From contig CAKXKM010000001.1 in NCBI GenBank assembly GCA_934876235.1, forward strand, positions 18,334-82,333: a stretch of 64,000 bases of DNA, read 5' to 3'. A program made the translations under genes and the position numbers. This DNA is from Collinsella sp. AF02-46-1. Its GTDB lineage: Bacteria; Actinomycetota; Coriobacteriia; Coriobacteriales; Coriobacteriaceae. How positions within the stretch are numbered: the stretch's first letter is position 1; every line of letters begins with the position of its first letter. Shown here in pieces: positions 8,315-16,523 of this stretch. The notes under the pieces were generated by a model. That model was not told where the DNA came from. It saw nothing but the letters and a program-made list of their open reading frames with translations, and searched no databases.

Positions 8315-9208
8315 CTAGAGCAGGGTAACGCTAAAGCTGCGAACGTCCGTCTCACCCGGTGCCAAGGTAATGGTGTTGACCTTGTGCTCAAAGACGTCGT
8401 CCTCGGTGTCCATGGTGGTGTGGCCGGTCCAGGGCTCGAGCGCCACAAACGGGGCGTCGTTGGCGGCAGACCACACGCCGATGTACTTAAAGCCCTCAAA
8501 GTCGATCTTGACGCCGTGGCCCGACTTGCGGCCGCGCAGCGTGAGCGTGGAACCCGGGACATCGGTGAACATGATGGCATCGTTATCGAAGCTGCGGTGC
8601 GTGATGGGCAGCACGTCCGAGTTATCGGGAGCCTTGTAGCTACCCTCGAACGTCATGAGACCGTCGGGCGTGATGATGGGAGCCTCGTTCGTCCAGGCCT
8701 CGGTAAACGCCAGCTCGTAATCCTCGAATACCTCGTCCTCGGCACCGGGGGCGGGCACGTTAAATGCGGGGTGGCCGCCCACCGAGAACGGCAGGTCCAC
8801 GTCGCCGGTGTTCGTAACGGCAAAGGTCTGGGTAAGCGTGGCGTCGCCGGTCAGGGCATAGGTCATGTTGAGCTTAAAGTGAAACGGAAAGGCCTTGAGC
8901 GACTCGGGCGTATCGGTGATCTCGTACGTTACCGAGGAGCCGTCCTCCGAAACCTCGACCAGCTTGTGCTCGACGATGCGCGCGAGTCCGTGGCGCGGCA
9001 TCTCGCAGGTGCCGGCCGCAGACGTTGCCGTGTTGTTGCGCAGCGAGCCCACAATGGGGAACAGGATGGGCGCATGCTTGCCCCAAAAGGTGGGATCGCC
9101 CTGCCACAGATACTCGTTGCCGTTGAGGGCAAGGCTCGTGAGCTGGGCACCCATGGAATCGATGGCCGCGGTGAGGCCGCCGCGCTTGATGGTAGTGACG
9201 GTGGACAT
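8315..9208 (-). CDS. Aldose 1-epimerase family protein (LacX-like)
   Basis: A 297-residue galactose-mutarotase-like beta-sandwich protein. Features typical of the family are GAQLTSLALNGNEYLWQGDP near the N-terminus, PRHGLAR with the substrate-site His, SVGGHPAFN with a second His, and ALEPWTGHT near the C-terminus. Related enzymes interconvert sugar anomers; LacX-like members have no proven substrate. GGAGGAAG precedes the ATG at 9208, which was preferred over an ATG 24 bp earlier. Apparently monocistronic, followed directly by structured repeat copy B. Confidence 0.88.
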   Translation of the reverse strand: MSTVTTIKRGGLTAAIDSMGAQLTSLALNGNEYLWQGDPTFWGKHAPILFPIVGSLRNNTATSAAGTCEMPRHGLARIVEHKLVEVSEDGSSVTYEITDTPESLKAFPFHFKLNMTYALTGDATLTQTFAVTNTGDVDLPFSVGGHPAFNVPAPGAEDEVFEDYELAFTEAWTNEAPIITPDGLMTFEGSYKAPDNSDVLPITHRSFDNDAIMFTDVPGSTLTLRGRKSGHGVKIDFEGFKYIGVWSAANDAPFVALEPWTGHTTMDTEDDVFEHKVNTITLAPGETDVRSFSVTLL

Positions 9209-9287
9209 GCTACTTCCTCCAATAGTAAACAACGGTGTCGAGGGCTATTGTCCCACTCTTGGCGGCGGGGTTGAGCGACAGGTGCAG

Positions 9288-10157
9288 TTATTGAGCAATA
9301 GCGTAAAGGTCAAACCCGCCCTGCGGCGTGCTATCGACCGTATCGGGCGCCTGTGAATTAAAACTCACCGGAACCATGCGCTTTGAGGCACGGTAACGCG
9401 TGCCGTCGGTGGCGACGGGCGGCTCATCGACCGTGAGCTCGTAGTCGCCGGGCTTGAGCTCGATGCCGTCACCTTCGGAATTGACGTATTGGTACTCGTC
9501 GATCGCTTGCCCCTTGAGCGTGCGACCCACGATATGGACGAGCATCTGGCTGTCGCCGCGCGCGGTGTCCCACGTCGCGCCGTCCTTGACCTCGACCGAT
9601 ACATGCACCGAGCGCGTGCGGCTGAGCGATTGTTCGACGGACATCTCGACCTTGGCGGCGTCTTTTCGTTGTTGTTCAACATGACTCCAGACGTTTCCAA
9701 TTACCGAGCATGCGATAACGCCGGCCATGAAGGCGATGAGGATGGGGCCGAGCGGCGAGCGGCGGCCAGCATCTTCCTCGCGAGCCAAGTCGGGACGATG
9801 CGTGGGCGCGGGCGCCTGAGCGCCCTGCGAGGGCACGTCGAGAATGCTGAAGGATGCCGTGCTGTCGGGATCGATAGTGTGACGCGGCTGCGGGGTCTTT
9901 GCCGGCGAGATGGACATATCGGCCGGCTCACCGAGCGTGGCTGTGGCATCGGCCTTAGCCTCATCGGCCTCGGCTTGGGCCCAAGCCTGTTCAAAGGTTA
10001 GGGGTTCGGCGGCATCGGAGGCGGCTTCAGGCTCGACACCGGCATCGTTGCCGGTGTCGTCCTCGTCGCTCGACACGTCACACGGCGCGGGCTCGTCCCA
10101 CTCTTCGTCCGGAGCCTCGCCCTCGCTATACCACCATTCAAAGTTATCGATATCCAT
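9288..10157 (-). CDS. Single-pass membrane protein of unknown function with acidic N-terminal region
   Basis: 289 residues. The first 130 are strongly acidic and low-complexity (EGEAPDEEWDEP, SSDEDDTGND), probably disordered and cytoplasmic. One membrane segment, LGPILIAFMAGVIACSVIGN, lies at about 135-155. The remaining 130 residues look like a small extracytoplasmic beta domain. No family was recognised. The protein resembles other actinobacterial envelope proteins with a long acidic cytoplasmic tail, which is only a resemblance of layout. No functional partner is evident. Confidence 0.7.
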   Translation of the reverse strand: MDIDNFEWWYSEGEAPDEEWDEPAPCDVSSDEDDTGNDAGVEPEAASDAAEPLTFEQAWAQAEADEAKADATATLGEPADMSISPAKTPQPRHTIDPDSTASFSILDVPSQGAQAPAPTHRPDLAREEDAGRRSPLGPILIAFMAGVIACSVIGNVWSHVEQQRKDAAKVEMSVEQSLSRTRSVHVSVEVKDGATWDTARGDSQMLVHIVGRTLKGQAIDEYQYVNSEGDGIELKPGDYELTVDEPPVATDGTRYRASKRMVPVSFNSQAPDTVDSTPQGGFDLYAIAQ

Positions 10158-10242
10158 ACGGGGCGCCCCTTAAGCCTCGCAAATAAACACTTGCCAGCCT
10201 TATACCCCCAGATGGCGCGGGAACTCGCCGGCACAGACAGGA

Positions 10243-10307
10243 AAACCGTCACAACATTCGACGCTTTTCCTCGTTTTCGAGATTTTCGCCGAATGTTGTG
10301 ACGGTTT
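10243..10307. repeat. 65-bp inverted repeat with 18-bp arms, copy 1
   Basis: Perfect 18-bp arms (AAACCGTCACAACATTCG and its complement) flank a 29-nt T-rich spacer. A second copy of exactly the same length lies at 15322-15386, with the central spacer almost unchanged. Both are followed, within 2-21 bp, by a member of the 31-bp palindrome family. Confidence 0.8.
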
Positions 10308-10327
10308 GGGCAGCAGCCACACCGCGA

Positions 10328-10358
10328 ATGTGACGAAGGAGCAGCCCCCTTGTCACAT
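10328..10358. repeat. 31-bp palindrome family, degenerate copy overlapping the MerR stop codon
   Basis: Same length as the perfect copies at 3622 and 39767, with mismatches near the centre. Read on the minus strand its outer bases ATGTGA supply the last codon (Met) and the TGA stop of the regulator gene at 10353. Confidence 0.7.
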
Positions 10359-11222
10359 CTGAAGGGCGACGGGGATTTGGATGCAGCAGAAGTCCTCTTG
10401 GTGGGACTCGTCGTAGCTCGTGGTGTCCAAGTAGCAAAAATCGAAAGCGTTGCCGATGGGCTGGAGCGCATGTTTGTCCATGCAGGCGACGATGGCGCGG
10501 ATACCTTCGGGCTCGTACGGCATGCCCCAGCGGCTCATGCATAGATACGTGCCCTCGGGCAGCACCTCGACGCCAATCTCTGTCAGCTCGGCAGGATCGC
10601 TCGGCAGCGTTTCCTCGGCACCGCGCGGCAGCACGGCAAAGGAGCCCGCGCCGGCGATAGGGTCGTCGGAATGCAGCGCCTCGCGACGCAGCATGGCACC
10701 CCAGCCGCGCATGGGACGCGTGCCCGTCAACGCACGCATGCGCAGGATGGCCCGCATGAGCGTGGGGTGAAGCATCGAGCGGCCGCGCTCGATATCGCCT
10801 GGAAACTCCTCAAAGACCACGAAGCGGCGCTCGAACTGCTTGAGCTCCGGCTTGCCCTCGCGCTCGCGCCAGTAAACTGCCTCGTCGTAAAAGCTCAGAC
10901 GCTCCTGCACGCTCGCACGCTCGGCTTTGAGCCCGGCAATCTGCTCGTCGAGCGCCTGCACCCGCGAGCGCAGGTGGTCGGTCATCTCGCTAATGTCGAA
11001 CGTCGAGGCTAGGCGGTCGATCTCATCGAGTTCGAGCCCTAGGTCGCGCAGCATGCAGATCAGACGCATGAGCGGGATCTGCGTGGGCGAATAGAAACGG
11101 TAGCCTTTTTCGTTAACCACGGCGGGCTTAAACAGGCCGATCTTGTCGTAGTAGATGAGCGTTTGGCGCGAAACGTTAAACAAACTCGCCATCTCGCTAA
11201 TCGCATACATGCCCGTCTGCAT
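10353..11222 (-). CDS. MerR-family transcriptional regulator with effector-binding domain
   Basis: 289 residues. The N-terminal winged HTH is typical (MYAISEMASLFNVSRQTLIYYDKIGLF, RFYSPTQIPLMRLICMLRDLG), followed by a dimerisation coiled coil (about 75-115). The C-terminal domain ends in DTTSYDESHQEDFCCIQIPV, resembling the GyrI-like ligand pocket of multidrug-type MerR regulators. It follows ubiX by 92 bp on the same strand and is the likely sensor of the UbiD locus. The last codon and stop lie inside a repeat. ATG at 11222 has GGGAGG upstream; an internal ATG 12 bp later is also possible. Confidence 0.88.
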   Translation of the reverse strand: MQTGMYAISEMASLFNVSRQTLIYYDKIGLFKPAVVNEKGYRFYSPTQIPLMRLICMLRDLGLELDEIDRLASTFDISEMTDHLRSRVQALDEQIAGLKAERASVQERLSFYDEAVYWREREGKPELKQFERRFVVFEEFPGDIERGRSMLHPTLMRAILRMRALTGTRPMRGWGAMLRREALHSDDPIAGAGSFAVLPRGAEETLPSDPAELTEIGVEVLPEGTYLCMSRWGMPYEPEGIRAIVACMDKHALQPIGNAFDFCYLDTTSYDESHQEDFCCIQIPVALQM

Positions 11223-11313
11223 AGATCCTCCCGACACATCCTTTGACGCGAAAAGCCCGCCGCCCACAGGGGCAGCGGGCTCAAACACTCCTCGTATCCT
11301 ACCCTAAAGACGC

Positions 11314-11892
11314 CTATGACCAGCGCTTATAGTTTGCACATGACACGCCGACGGCCTCGAGCGCCTTGGCGGCGATGTGATGCACCGCGTCATCGAGCGT
11401 GGCGGGGCCGTTGTAAAACGTGAGCATGGGCGGCATGAGCATGATGCCGGGCACGCGCGCCAGGCGCGCCATGTTATCGACGTGAATGGCGCTGAAGGGC
11501 GTCTCGCGCACCATGAGCACCAGGCGGCGCTGCTCTTTCATCTGCACGTCGGCCGCGCGCAACAACAGGTTTTCGCTGTAGCCGCTCGCAATGCCGGCGA
11601 GCGTCTTCATGGAGCAGGGGGCCACGATCATACCGTCGACCGGATAGGTGCCGCTTGCGATGGCGGCGCCGATGTTCTTGTTGTCGTAGACCGCATCGGC
11701 ATAGCACGCAAACTCGTCGAGCGTCATGCCGAGCTCCTGCTCGATGGTGATCTCTCCCCCGCGCGTGACGACAAGCGCCGACTCGGCACCGGCCTGACGC
11801 AGGCATTTGAGGCACTCAAGGCCCAGCGCGGCACCGCTGGCGCCAGACACGCCAACGACAATGCGACGGGGACGGACAGAAGACTCAGGCAT
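11314..11892 (-). CDS. ubiX: UbiX-family flavin prenyltransferase
   Basis: UbiX joins a dimethylallyl group to reduced FMN, making prenylated FMN, the cofactor of UbiD decarboxylases. The 192 residues show the flavoprotein motif RIVVGVSGASGAALGLE, the APCSMKTLAGIASGY loop, LVLMVRETPFS and the C-terminal MLMPPMLTFYNGP, all standard. Bacterial UbiX enzymes studied so far use dimethylallyl monophosphate. AGGAGTT precedes the ATG at 11892. It is downstream of ubiD in the same orientation, the spacer being occupied by structured repeat copy C. Confidence 0.95.
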   Translation of the reverse strand: MPESSVRPRRIVVGVSGASGAALGLECLKCLRQAGAESALVVTRGGEITIEQELGMTLDEFACYADAVYDNKNIGAAIASGTYPVDGMIVAPCSMKTLAGIASGYSENLLLRAADVQMKEQRRLVLMVRETPFSAIHVDNMARLARVPGIMLMPPMLTFYNGPATLDDAVHHIAAKALEAVGVSCANYKRWS

Positions 11893-11923
11893 GACAACTC
11901 CTAACAACAAAATGGCAGCTATA

Positions 11924-12082
11924 GGTCGGGCAATGTCAGCGAGCGCGCGTCTGGCGAGGCAAGGTGCCCCGAAACAAGAAGGCATAGGGCTTATGCCCAT
12001 GCCTTCGCAGTTGAGGGGCAGATTGCCCGCCAGGCGCGGGCGCAGCGTCGAGTGGTCCGGCGTTCGGTAGAACGCCGGAACC
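11924..12082 (-). repeat. Structured intergenic repeat, copy C (between ubiD and ubiX)
   Basis: Fills most of the 190-bp ubiD-ubiX spacer and starts directly after the ubiD stop. Stem I is GGTCCGGCGTTC with GAACGCCGG-A-ACC. Stem II is CTGGCGAGGCAA with TTGCCCGCCAG. Stem III is GAAGGCAT.GGGC with GCCCATGCCTTC. All differ in sequence from copies A/B but pair equally well. The GCAGCGTCGA linker is identical. Because it is inside an apparent operon, it may set the relative level of the two products. Confidence 0.8.
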
Positions 12083-13570
12083 TTAGAAAGCAATCTCCTT
12101 GGCCCACTTGTCTGTGTCGATCTCCATGAACTGCGAGCGGATGAAGTTCTTCTTGAGGTCGAACGGGACCGTGCAGTCGAAGATGGCCTTGCAGGCGATG
12201 CCGTGCTCGCGGATCGTGGGGTCGAACGCGGGGTCGTTGGACGGATCGAGCACGTGGCAGTGGCAACCGGGGATGGTGATGAGGTCCACGTCGGCCTGGA
12301 AGCGCGTGGTCATGGCCCACATCACGTCGCTCATATCGAAGATATCGACATCCTCGTCAACAAGGATGACGTGCTTGAGCTCGGAGAACGCCGAGAAGGC
12401 GAGCATGGCGGCGTTGCGCTGACGGCCCTCGTCATTTTTGCTCGACTTCTTGAACTGCATGATAGCAACGAACTTGCCGCCGCCGCAGGGAGCGGCGTGG
12501 ACGTTGAGCAGACGGCCCGGGATGGCGGTCTCGACCATCTTGTAGATGGAGGCCTCGGTGGGGATACCGGCCATGGACACGTGCTCGTGCGAAGGACCGA
12601 TGCAGCTCTCCATAATGGGGTTGACGCGCGTGGTAACGGCGGTGATCTTGATCACCGGGCAGACCTTGGCGCCACCGGTGTAACCGGGGAACTCGGGCAT
12701 GGCGTAGCCGTGGCCGTTGACGTCCTCGTTGATGGTCTCGTCGTGCATGAGGTAGCCCTCGAGCACGTACTCGGCATTGGCAATGCACTTCTGCGGAACG
12801 GTGACGCAGTCGGCAAGCTCGACGGCGTGGCCGCGCAGGGCACCGGCGATCTGCAGCTCGTTGAAGCCGAGCGGCGTGGTGGGAGCCTCGAAGCCGCAGC
12901 ACATGTACACGGCGGGGTCCAGACCGATGGAGATGGAGATGGGCATATCCTCGCCACGCTGGCAGTACTCGTCAAAGAACGCGCCCAGGTGACGGCTGCC
13001 GGGGGTAATCCACATGGCGAGCTTGTCCTTGTCGACGCAGGAGAAACGGTGGATGGTCACGTCGGACTGGGAGCCGTCGGGGCTCGTGCCGTAGGCGAGG
13101 CCCATGGTGATGTAGGGGCCGCCGTCGACGGGCGTGTTGGTAGGAGCGGGAACGATCTTGCGCAGGTCAAAGCCCTCGTCGGTCGCCTTGTACACGACCT
13201 CCTGGCAGTCGACGTGCGCACCCTCGGCGATCTGCTCGGGCGCGATCAGGTTCTCGAAGCGCTTGCCGATCTCGAGGCCCAGGTGCTCCTCGTCCAGGTC
13301 GAGCAGGGCGGCAACGCGCTTGCGGCTGGCAAGCATGCCGATGCAGACCTTGGCATCGTCAAAGCCCTTGACGTTGTTGAAGACCATCGCCGGGCCCTCT
13401 TTGGTCGGGCGCATAACGGTGCCGCCGGCACCGACGTGACGATAGACACCCGAGACCTCGGCGTCCGGGTCGACCTGAGTGTCGGTCTCGAGCAGCTGGC
13501 CCGGCATCTCGCGCAAAAAGTCGAGCGCGGAGCGCAGGTCGTGGATCTGGGAAGCATCGGTAGTGGACAT
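12083..13570 (-). CDS. ubiD: UbiD-family prenylated-FMN-dependent decarboxylase
   Basis: 495 residues, the normal UbiD length. UbiD enzymes reversibly decarboxylate aromatic, heteroaromatic or unsaturated acids using prFMN. Recognisable features: HVGAGGTVMRP and GPAMVFNNVKGFD at the N-terminus, GLAYGTSPDG and ITPGSRHLGAFFDEY in the cofactor region, GHGYAMPEFPGYTGG and MESCIGPSHEHVSMAGIP, where the conserved Glu residues of the family are expected, and the C-terminal DPSNDPAFDP. The substrate cannot be told from sequence; the neighbouring anion transporter suggests an imported carboxylate. AAAGGAG precedes the ATG. First partner of ubiX downstream. Confidence 0.94.
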   Translation of the reverse strand: MSTTDASQIHDLRSALDFLREMPGQLLETDTQVDPDAEVSGVYRHVGAGGTVMRPTKEGPAMVFNNVKGFDDAKVCIGMLASRKRVAALLDLDEEHLGLEIGKRFENLIAPEQIAEGAHVDCQEVVYKATDEGFDLRKIVPAPTNTPVDGGPYITMGLAYGTSPDGSQSDVTIHRFSCVDKDKLAMWITPGSRHLGAFFDEYCQRGEDMPISISIGLDPAVYMCCGFEAPTTPLGFNELQIAGALRGHAVELADCVTVPQKCIANAEYVLEGYLMHDETINEDVNGHGYAMPEFPGYTGGAKVCPVIKITAVTTRVNPIMESCIGPSHEHVSMAGIPTEASIYKMVETAIPGRLLNVHAAPCGGGKFVAIMQFKKSSKNDEGRQRNAAMLAFSAFSELKHVILVDEDVDIFDMSDVMWAMTTRFQADVDLITIPGCHCHVLDPSNDPAFDPTIREHGIACKAIFDCTVPFDLKKNFIRSQFMEIDTDKWAKEIAF

Positions 13571-13712
13571 AGCATGCTCCTTTCGGGAGAGTGCCCGGCG
13601 GCGAGGATGCCGCCGGGCTGGGTAACGTAGTGGGGCCGCGGCGCTCATAGATGGGACGCTCGGCCACTCGCAGTTCGAGCACTCGGCTGCTTACAGCCAA
13701 GCACTCGACTGC

Positions 13713-15170
13713 TTACATCAGGCCAAAGAGGTGGAACCAGGCGGCCTCGACCAGCACGACGATAAAGACGACCGCGGTGAGGGGAATACCCATGCGCATG
13801 GCCTCTTTGGAGGTGTAGCCGCCGGCGTCCTTGCCCTCGCCGATAAGGATCGGCAGGTTGTGGAACGGCAGGATGTAGTGGATGTTGATGGACGTGAAGA
13901 CGATGAGCGCCACGGCAAGCGGGCTTACGCTGGAGCCGGCCGCGAAGCTGATGAACGCCGGCACGCACACACCGAGCACGGCCATGACCGAGCCCATGAA
14001 CATGTGGATGATCATGGAGAGCGCGGCGACGAGCAGGGCGAACAGGAAGATGTTCTCGGGCACGGAGCTGGGAAGCACGACATCGGCGATCCAGGCGTTC
14101 ATACCGGTGGCACCGCCCACGGAACCCACGGCCATGGCGGCCGTCAGGAACATGAGGGACTTGATGTCGACGGCGTTCCAGCTGGCGGGGGTGAGGACCT
14201 CGCCGATGATGGGCATAGCGAGGGCAACGCCGATGGCCAGGGTGACCCAGCCGATGTAATCGCCCGAGACGGTGAGCCACAGCGCGATGGCGATGACAAG
14301 CCACACGATGGTGCGAATCTCCTTGACGGAGAGCTTGTCGAGCGCGGCCTGCTTGGCCACGATCTGCTCGCGATCGTAGACGAGCTCCTTGCTGGGCTTA
14401 AAGAGGAAGAGGCCCAGGAACAGGGTGCACAGCAGCGCGACCAGCATAGGCACGCTCATGTACAGGAACCAGTCGACAAAGGACGGGCTCATGCCGCCGG
14501 CCTCGGCGCTGTACTGCGCAACGAGCGGGTTGAGCGTGGAGTCGCCTGTCAGGAAGAACATGGAGCCGGGGGCAGCAGCGGCAAACACAAGGAAGCCGAG
14601 CTTGCCGCGGTCGTCGTCACCGTAGCCGGCGGACTCGGCGATGACCGAGACAACGGCGAGGATGAGGAAGGCACGGGGGAACGGATGCGGAATGAGTAGC
14701 GACAGCACAAAGGTGAGCGCGAAAATCGAGATGATGAGCGACTTGGCATCGCGCACGAACTTGAGCATGAACGCATAGGCGATACGCTCGCCCAGGCCCG
14801 ACTCCTTGACCGCGCTGGCGATGAGGTAGGCACCAATGACGAGCCACATGGTGGCTTTGGTCCACGAGCTAAACGTGGAGGCGACCGTCGCCGAGATGCT
14901 CGCGGCACCCGTGTCGTCCACGCACACCTTGAACAGAACGAGCAGCGCGCAATAGAGCAGGCCCACAAAGCCCGGCTGTGCCACGCCACACGCCCAGAAC
15001 ACCACCGTGGCGAGCGTCAACGCCAGACAGGTCTGACCGCCGACCGTAAGCTCGACCGTCGAGCTCAGCTCCGCCAAAGGAAGAAACTTCACCAGCAAAA
15101 AGACAACGATACCCAGCACAAAGCCAATTTCGCGCTTGGTGATCTTAAACGCCTTCTTTTCCGCTTCCAT
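13713..15170 (-). CDS. DASS/SLC13-family anion transporter
   Basis: 485 residues with about 11-12 hydrophobic segments. It has the DASS/citrate-transporter-like layout, including the paired hairpin regions TGDSTLNPLVAQYS and ILPFHNLPILIGEGKDAGGY, the latter holding the C-terminal substrate loop. Family members carry di- and tricarboxylates or aromatic acids, usually with Na+. It is encoded between the LpdD-Idi fusion and ubiD, so it likely imports the acid decarboxylated by UbiD. GGTGGGG precedes the ATG at 15170; an ATG 51 bp earlier was rejected as it adds a non-membrane basic lead. Confidence 0.88.
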   Translation of the reverse strand: MEAEKKAFKITKREIGFVLGIVVFLLVKFLPLAELSSTVELTVGGQTCLALTLATVVFWACGVAQPGFVGLLYCALLVLFKVCVDDTGAASISATVASTFSSWTKATMWLVIGAYLIASAVKESGLGERIAYAFMLKFVRDAKSLIISIFALTFVLSLLIPHPFPRAFLILAVVSVIAESAGYGDDDRGKLGFLVFAAAAPGSMFFLTGDSTLNPLVAQYSAEAGGMSPSFVDWFLYMSVPMLVALLCTLFLGLFLFKPSKELVYDREQIVAKQAALDKLSVKEIRTIVWLVIAIALWLTVSGDYIGWVTLAIGVALAMPIIGEVLTPASWNAVDIKSLMFLTAAMAVGSVGGATGMNAWIADVVLPSSVPENIFLFALLVAALSMIIHMFMGSVMAVLGVCVPAFISFAAGSSVSPLAVALIVFTSINIHYILPFHNLPILIGEGKDAGGYTSKEAMRMGIPLTAVVFIVVLVEAAWFHLFGLM

Positions 15171-15321
15171 CTCCCCACCTTTCTTGTTGGGGGCGCTCCG
15201 GATTCGCGGCCACGTTGCCACTTAAAAAGGGGCGCCCGTTATCGGACACCCCTTACGTTGCGCTGTGTTGTGGCAATACAGTCAAGCGGGATTTTTGGAT
15301 GAGAAGCGATCCTCTGGACAA

Positions 15322-15386
15322 AAAGCGTCACAACATTCGACGCTTTTCCTCGTTTTCGAGATTTTCATCAAATGTTGTGACGGTTT
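15322..15386. repeat. 65-bp inverted repeat, copy 2
   Basis: Same length and centre as copy 1 at 10243, with a few unpaired substitutions in the arms. A degenerate 31-bp-family palindrome begins 3 nt to its right, at 15389. The 15171-15414 gap holds nothing else recognisable. Confidence 0.75.
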
Positions 15387-15388
15387 GG

Positions 15389-15420
15389 ATGTGGCAAAGG
15401 GACTGTCTTTTGTTTCACAT
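15389..15420. repeat. 31-bp palindrome family, degenerate copy overlapping the LpdD-Idi stop codon
   Basis: The outer arms ATGTG and CACAT are kept while the centre is eroded. Read on the minus strand, ATGTGA gives the terminal Met and TGA stop of the gene at 15415, exactly as in the MerR gene. Confidence 0.6.
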
Positions 15421-16362
15421 AGCGAGATCCGTACGGATGGATGGGTCGCTGAGGGCCTCGCGGAGCCAGGGGGCCAGCTGCTCGGGGCGACCCCGCAGGT
15501 AGCCGTCGAGCTCGGGCGGGGCGACCGGGCGCACCTCCGAGATCTCCTCTTGGTTGATATGCAGCTCGCCCGGCTCAACATGGGCTACGAACACCTCGCA
15601 CCATTCGCACTCGCAGCGGCCGTCGCCGTGGTCCTCGCGGTACACCACGTGTCCGAGGTGCTTGAGCTGATCGGGCTCGCGCGTGATGCCAAGCTCTTCG
15701 TTGATGCGACGTGCCGTGGCGGCCGCGACGTCTTCCCCGGGGAGCGGATGGCCGGCACAGCCATCGGCCAGCACCCCGCCCCACAGGCGTTTGAGCGGAC
15801 TGCGACGACAGAGCAGCAGGCGCGCGTCTTCGCCCTGGCCCTCGACCAGAAGCGTCAGAAATGCCTGATGCAGGATTCCCTCGCCGGTATGGGCCTCGAT
15901 GCGGTCGACGGGGCCAAGCGCCTCGCCGGTCGCGGCATCGACCGCCACGACCTCGGCACCCGCGCCGCCCTCATCCCAGCCGGCGCGCAGGATGCGCGCG
16001 GCGGCCTCCTCGAGCGCGGCGATGAGCTCCTTGGTGGTATCGAGCATGCGCTGCAAGTCGTCCGCGGTCGCGTTCTCCACATGAAAACCCGTGCTTGCGA
16101 CTACCGGCACGCCAAAGCGCGTGGCCAGCGCCGCCGCGACATCATGCGCCGGAATCTCGTCGCGATGGCACGGAACGGCCAAGATGCTCACGGTCGCCGT
16201 GCGGCCGGGCTCGGGGCGCGGAATGGCCTGCGCCGTGGCGCCCAGATGCGCGTACTCCGGCGAGCAGGCGTACACTGCCATGCCTCGCGGCGTCACCGTC
16301 AGCTGGGCCTCGAGCGCAAACTTGCCCTCGCCCACTGCAACCTTTGTCGTGTGCATACCCAT
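15415..16362 (-). CDS. LpdD-like prFMN-chaperone domain fused to an Idi-type Nudix domain
   Basis: 315 residues, two domains. Residues 1-120 match the small LpdD-type subunit of UbiD-family hydroxyarylic acid decarboxylases: AHLGATAQAIPRP at 38-50, PCHRDEIPAHDVA at 64-76, STGFHVENAT at 90-99. Residues 135-305 resemble type I isopentenyl-diphosphate isomerase: EAHTGEGILHQAF with H158 and H165, GCAGHPLPGE with H205, a Nudix helix at 204-226, and CECEWCEVF with E251 and E253 in the ExE positions. The position of the isomerase Cys is A203; C202 is one residue off. ATG at 16362 has AGGAG upstream. First gene of the transporter-ubiD-ubiX operon. Confidence 0.82.
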   Translation of the reverse strand: MGMHTTKVAVGEGKFALEAQLTVTPRGMAVYACSPEYAHLGATAQAIPRPEPGRTATVSILAVPCHRDEIPAHDVAAALATRFGVPVVASTGFHVENATADDLQRMLDTTKELIAALEEAAARILRAGWDEGGAGAEVVAVDAATGEALGPVDRIEAHTGEGILHQAFLTLLVEGQGEDARLLLCRRSPLKRLWGGVLADGCAGHPLPGEDVAAATARRINEELGITREPDQLKHLGHVVYREDHGDGRCECEWCEVFVAHVEPGELHINQEEISEVRPVAPPELDGYLRGRPEQLAPWLREALSDPSIRTDLAM

Positions 16363-16403
16363 GGGATCTCCTGTCGCCCGCGATGTACCTGAGACCATTT
16401 TCA

Positions 16404-16443
16404 CCTGTATTGCGACTATACAGGCAAGCGCAGCCTGCGACAA
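16404..16443 (-). promoter_or_regulatory. Promoter and palindromic operator candidate for the UbiD locus
   Basis: On the minus strand TTGTCG (16443-16438) and TATAGT (16420-16415) are spaced by 17 bp. A perfect palindrome CCTGTAT-N7-ATACAGG at 16404-16424 overlaps the -10 box and start-site region, as a repressor operator would. It sits 42 bp upstream of the LpdD-Idi start, between the divergent genes, and could also affect the MFS gene. Confidence 0.6.
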
Positions 16444-16523
16444 AGGGGGCAGGCACCTGACACATTCTGTTAGAGTTGCAGGGATTGAATCCCGCTTATT
16501 CATGCGACATTGGAGTGACAACC

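Noticed and set aside
12203..13630. 475-codon plus-strand frame opposite ubiD
   Set aside because: Shadow frame; UbiD on the minus strand has full-length homology and a good ribosome site.
16430..16470. Another full copy of the 31-bp palindrome
   Set aside because: Only one arm resembles the family (GCGACAAAGGGGGCAGG); the other does not pair, so it is at most an eroded relic.
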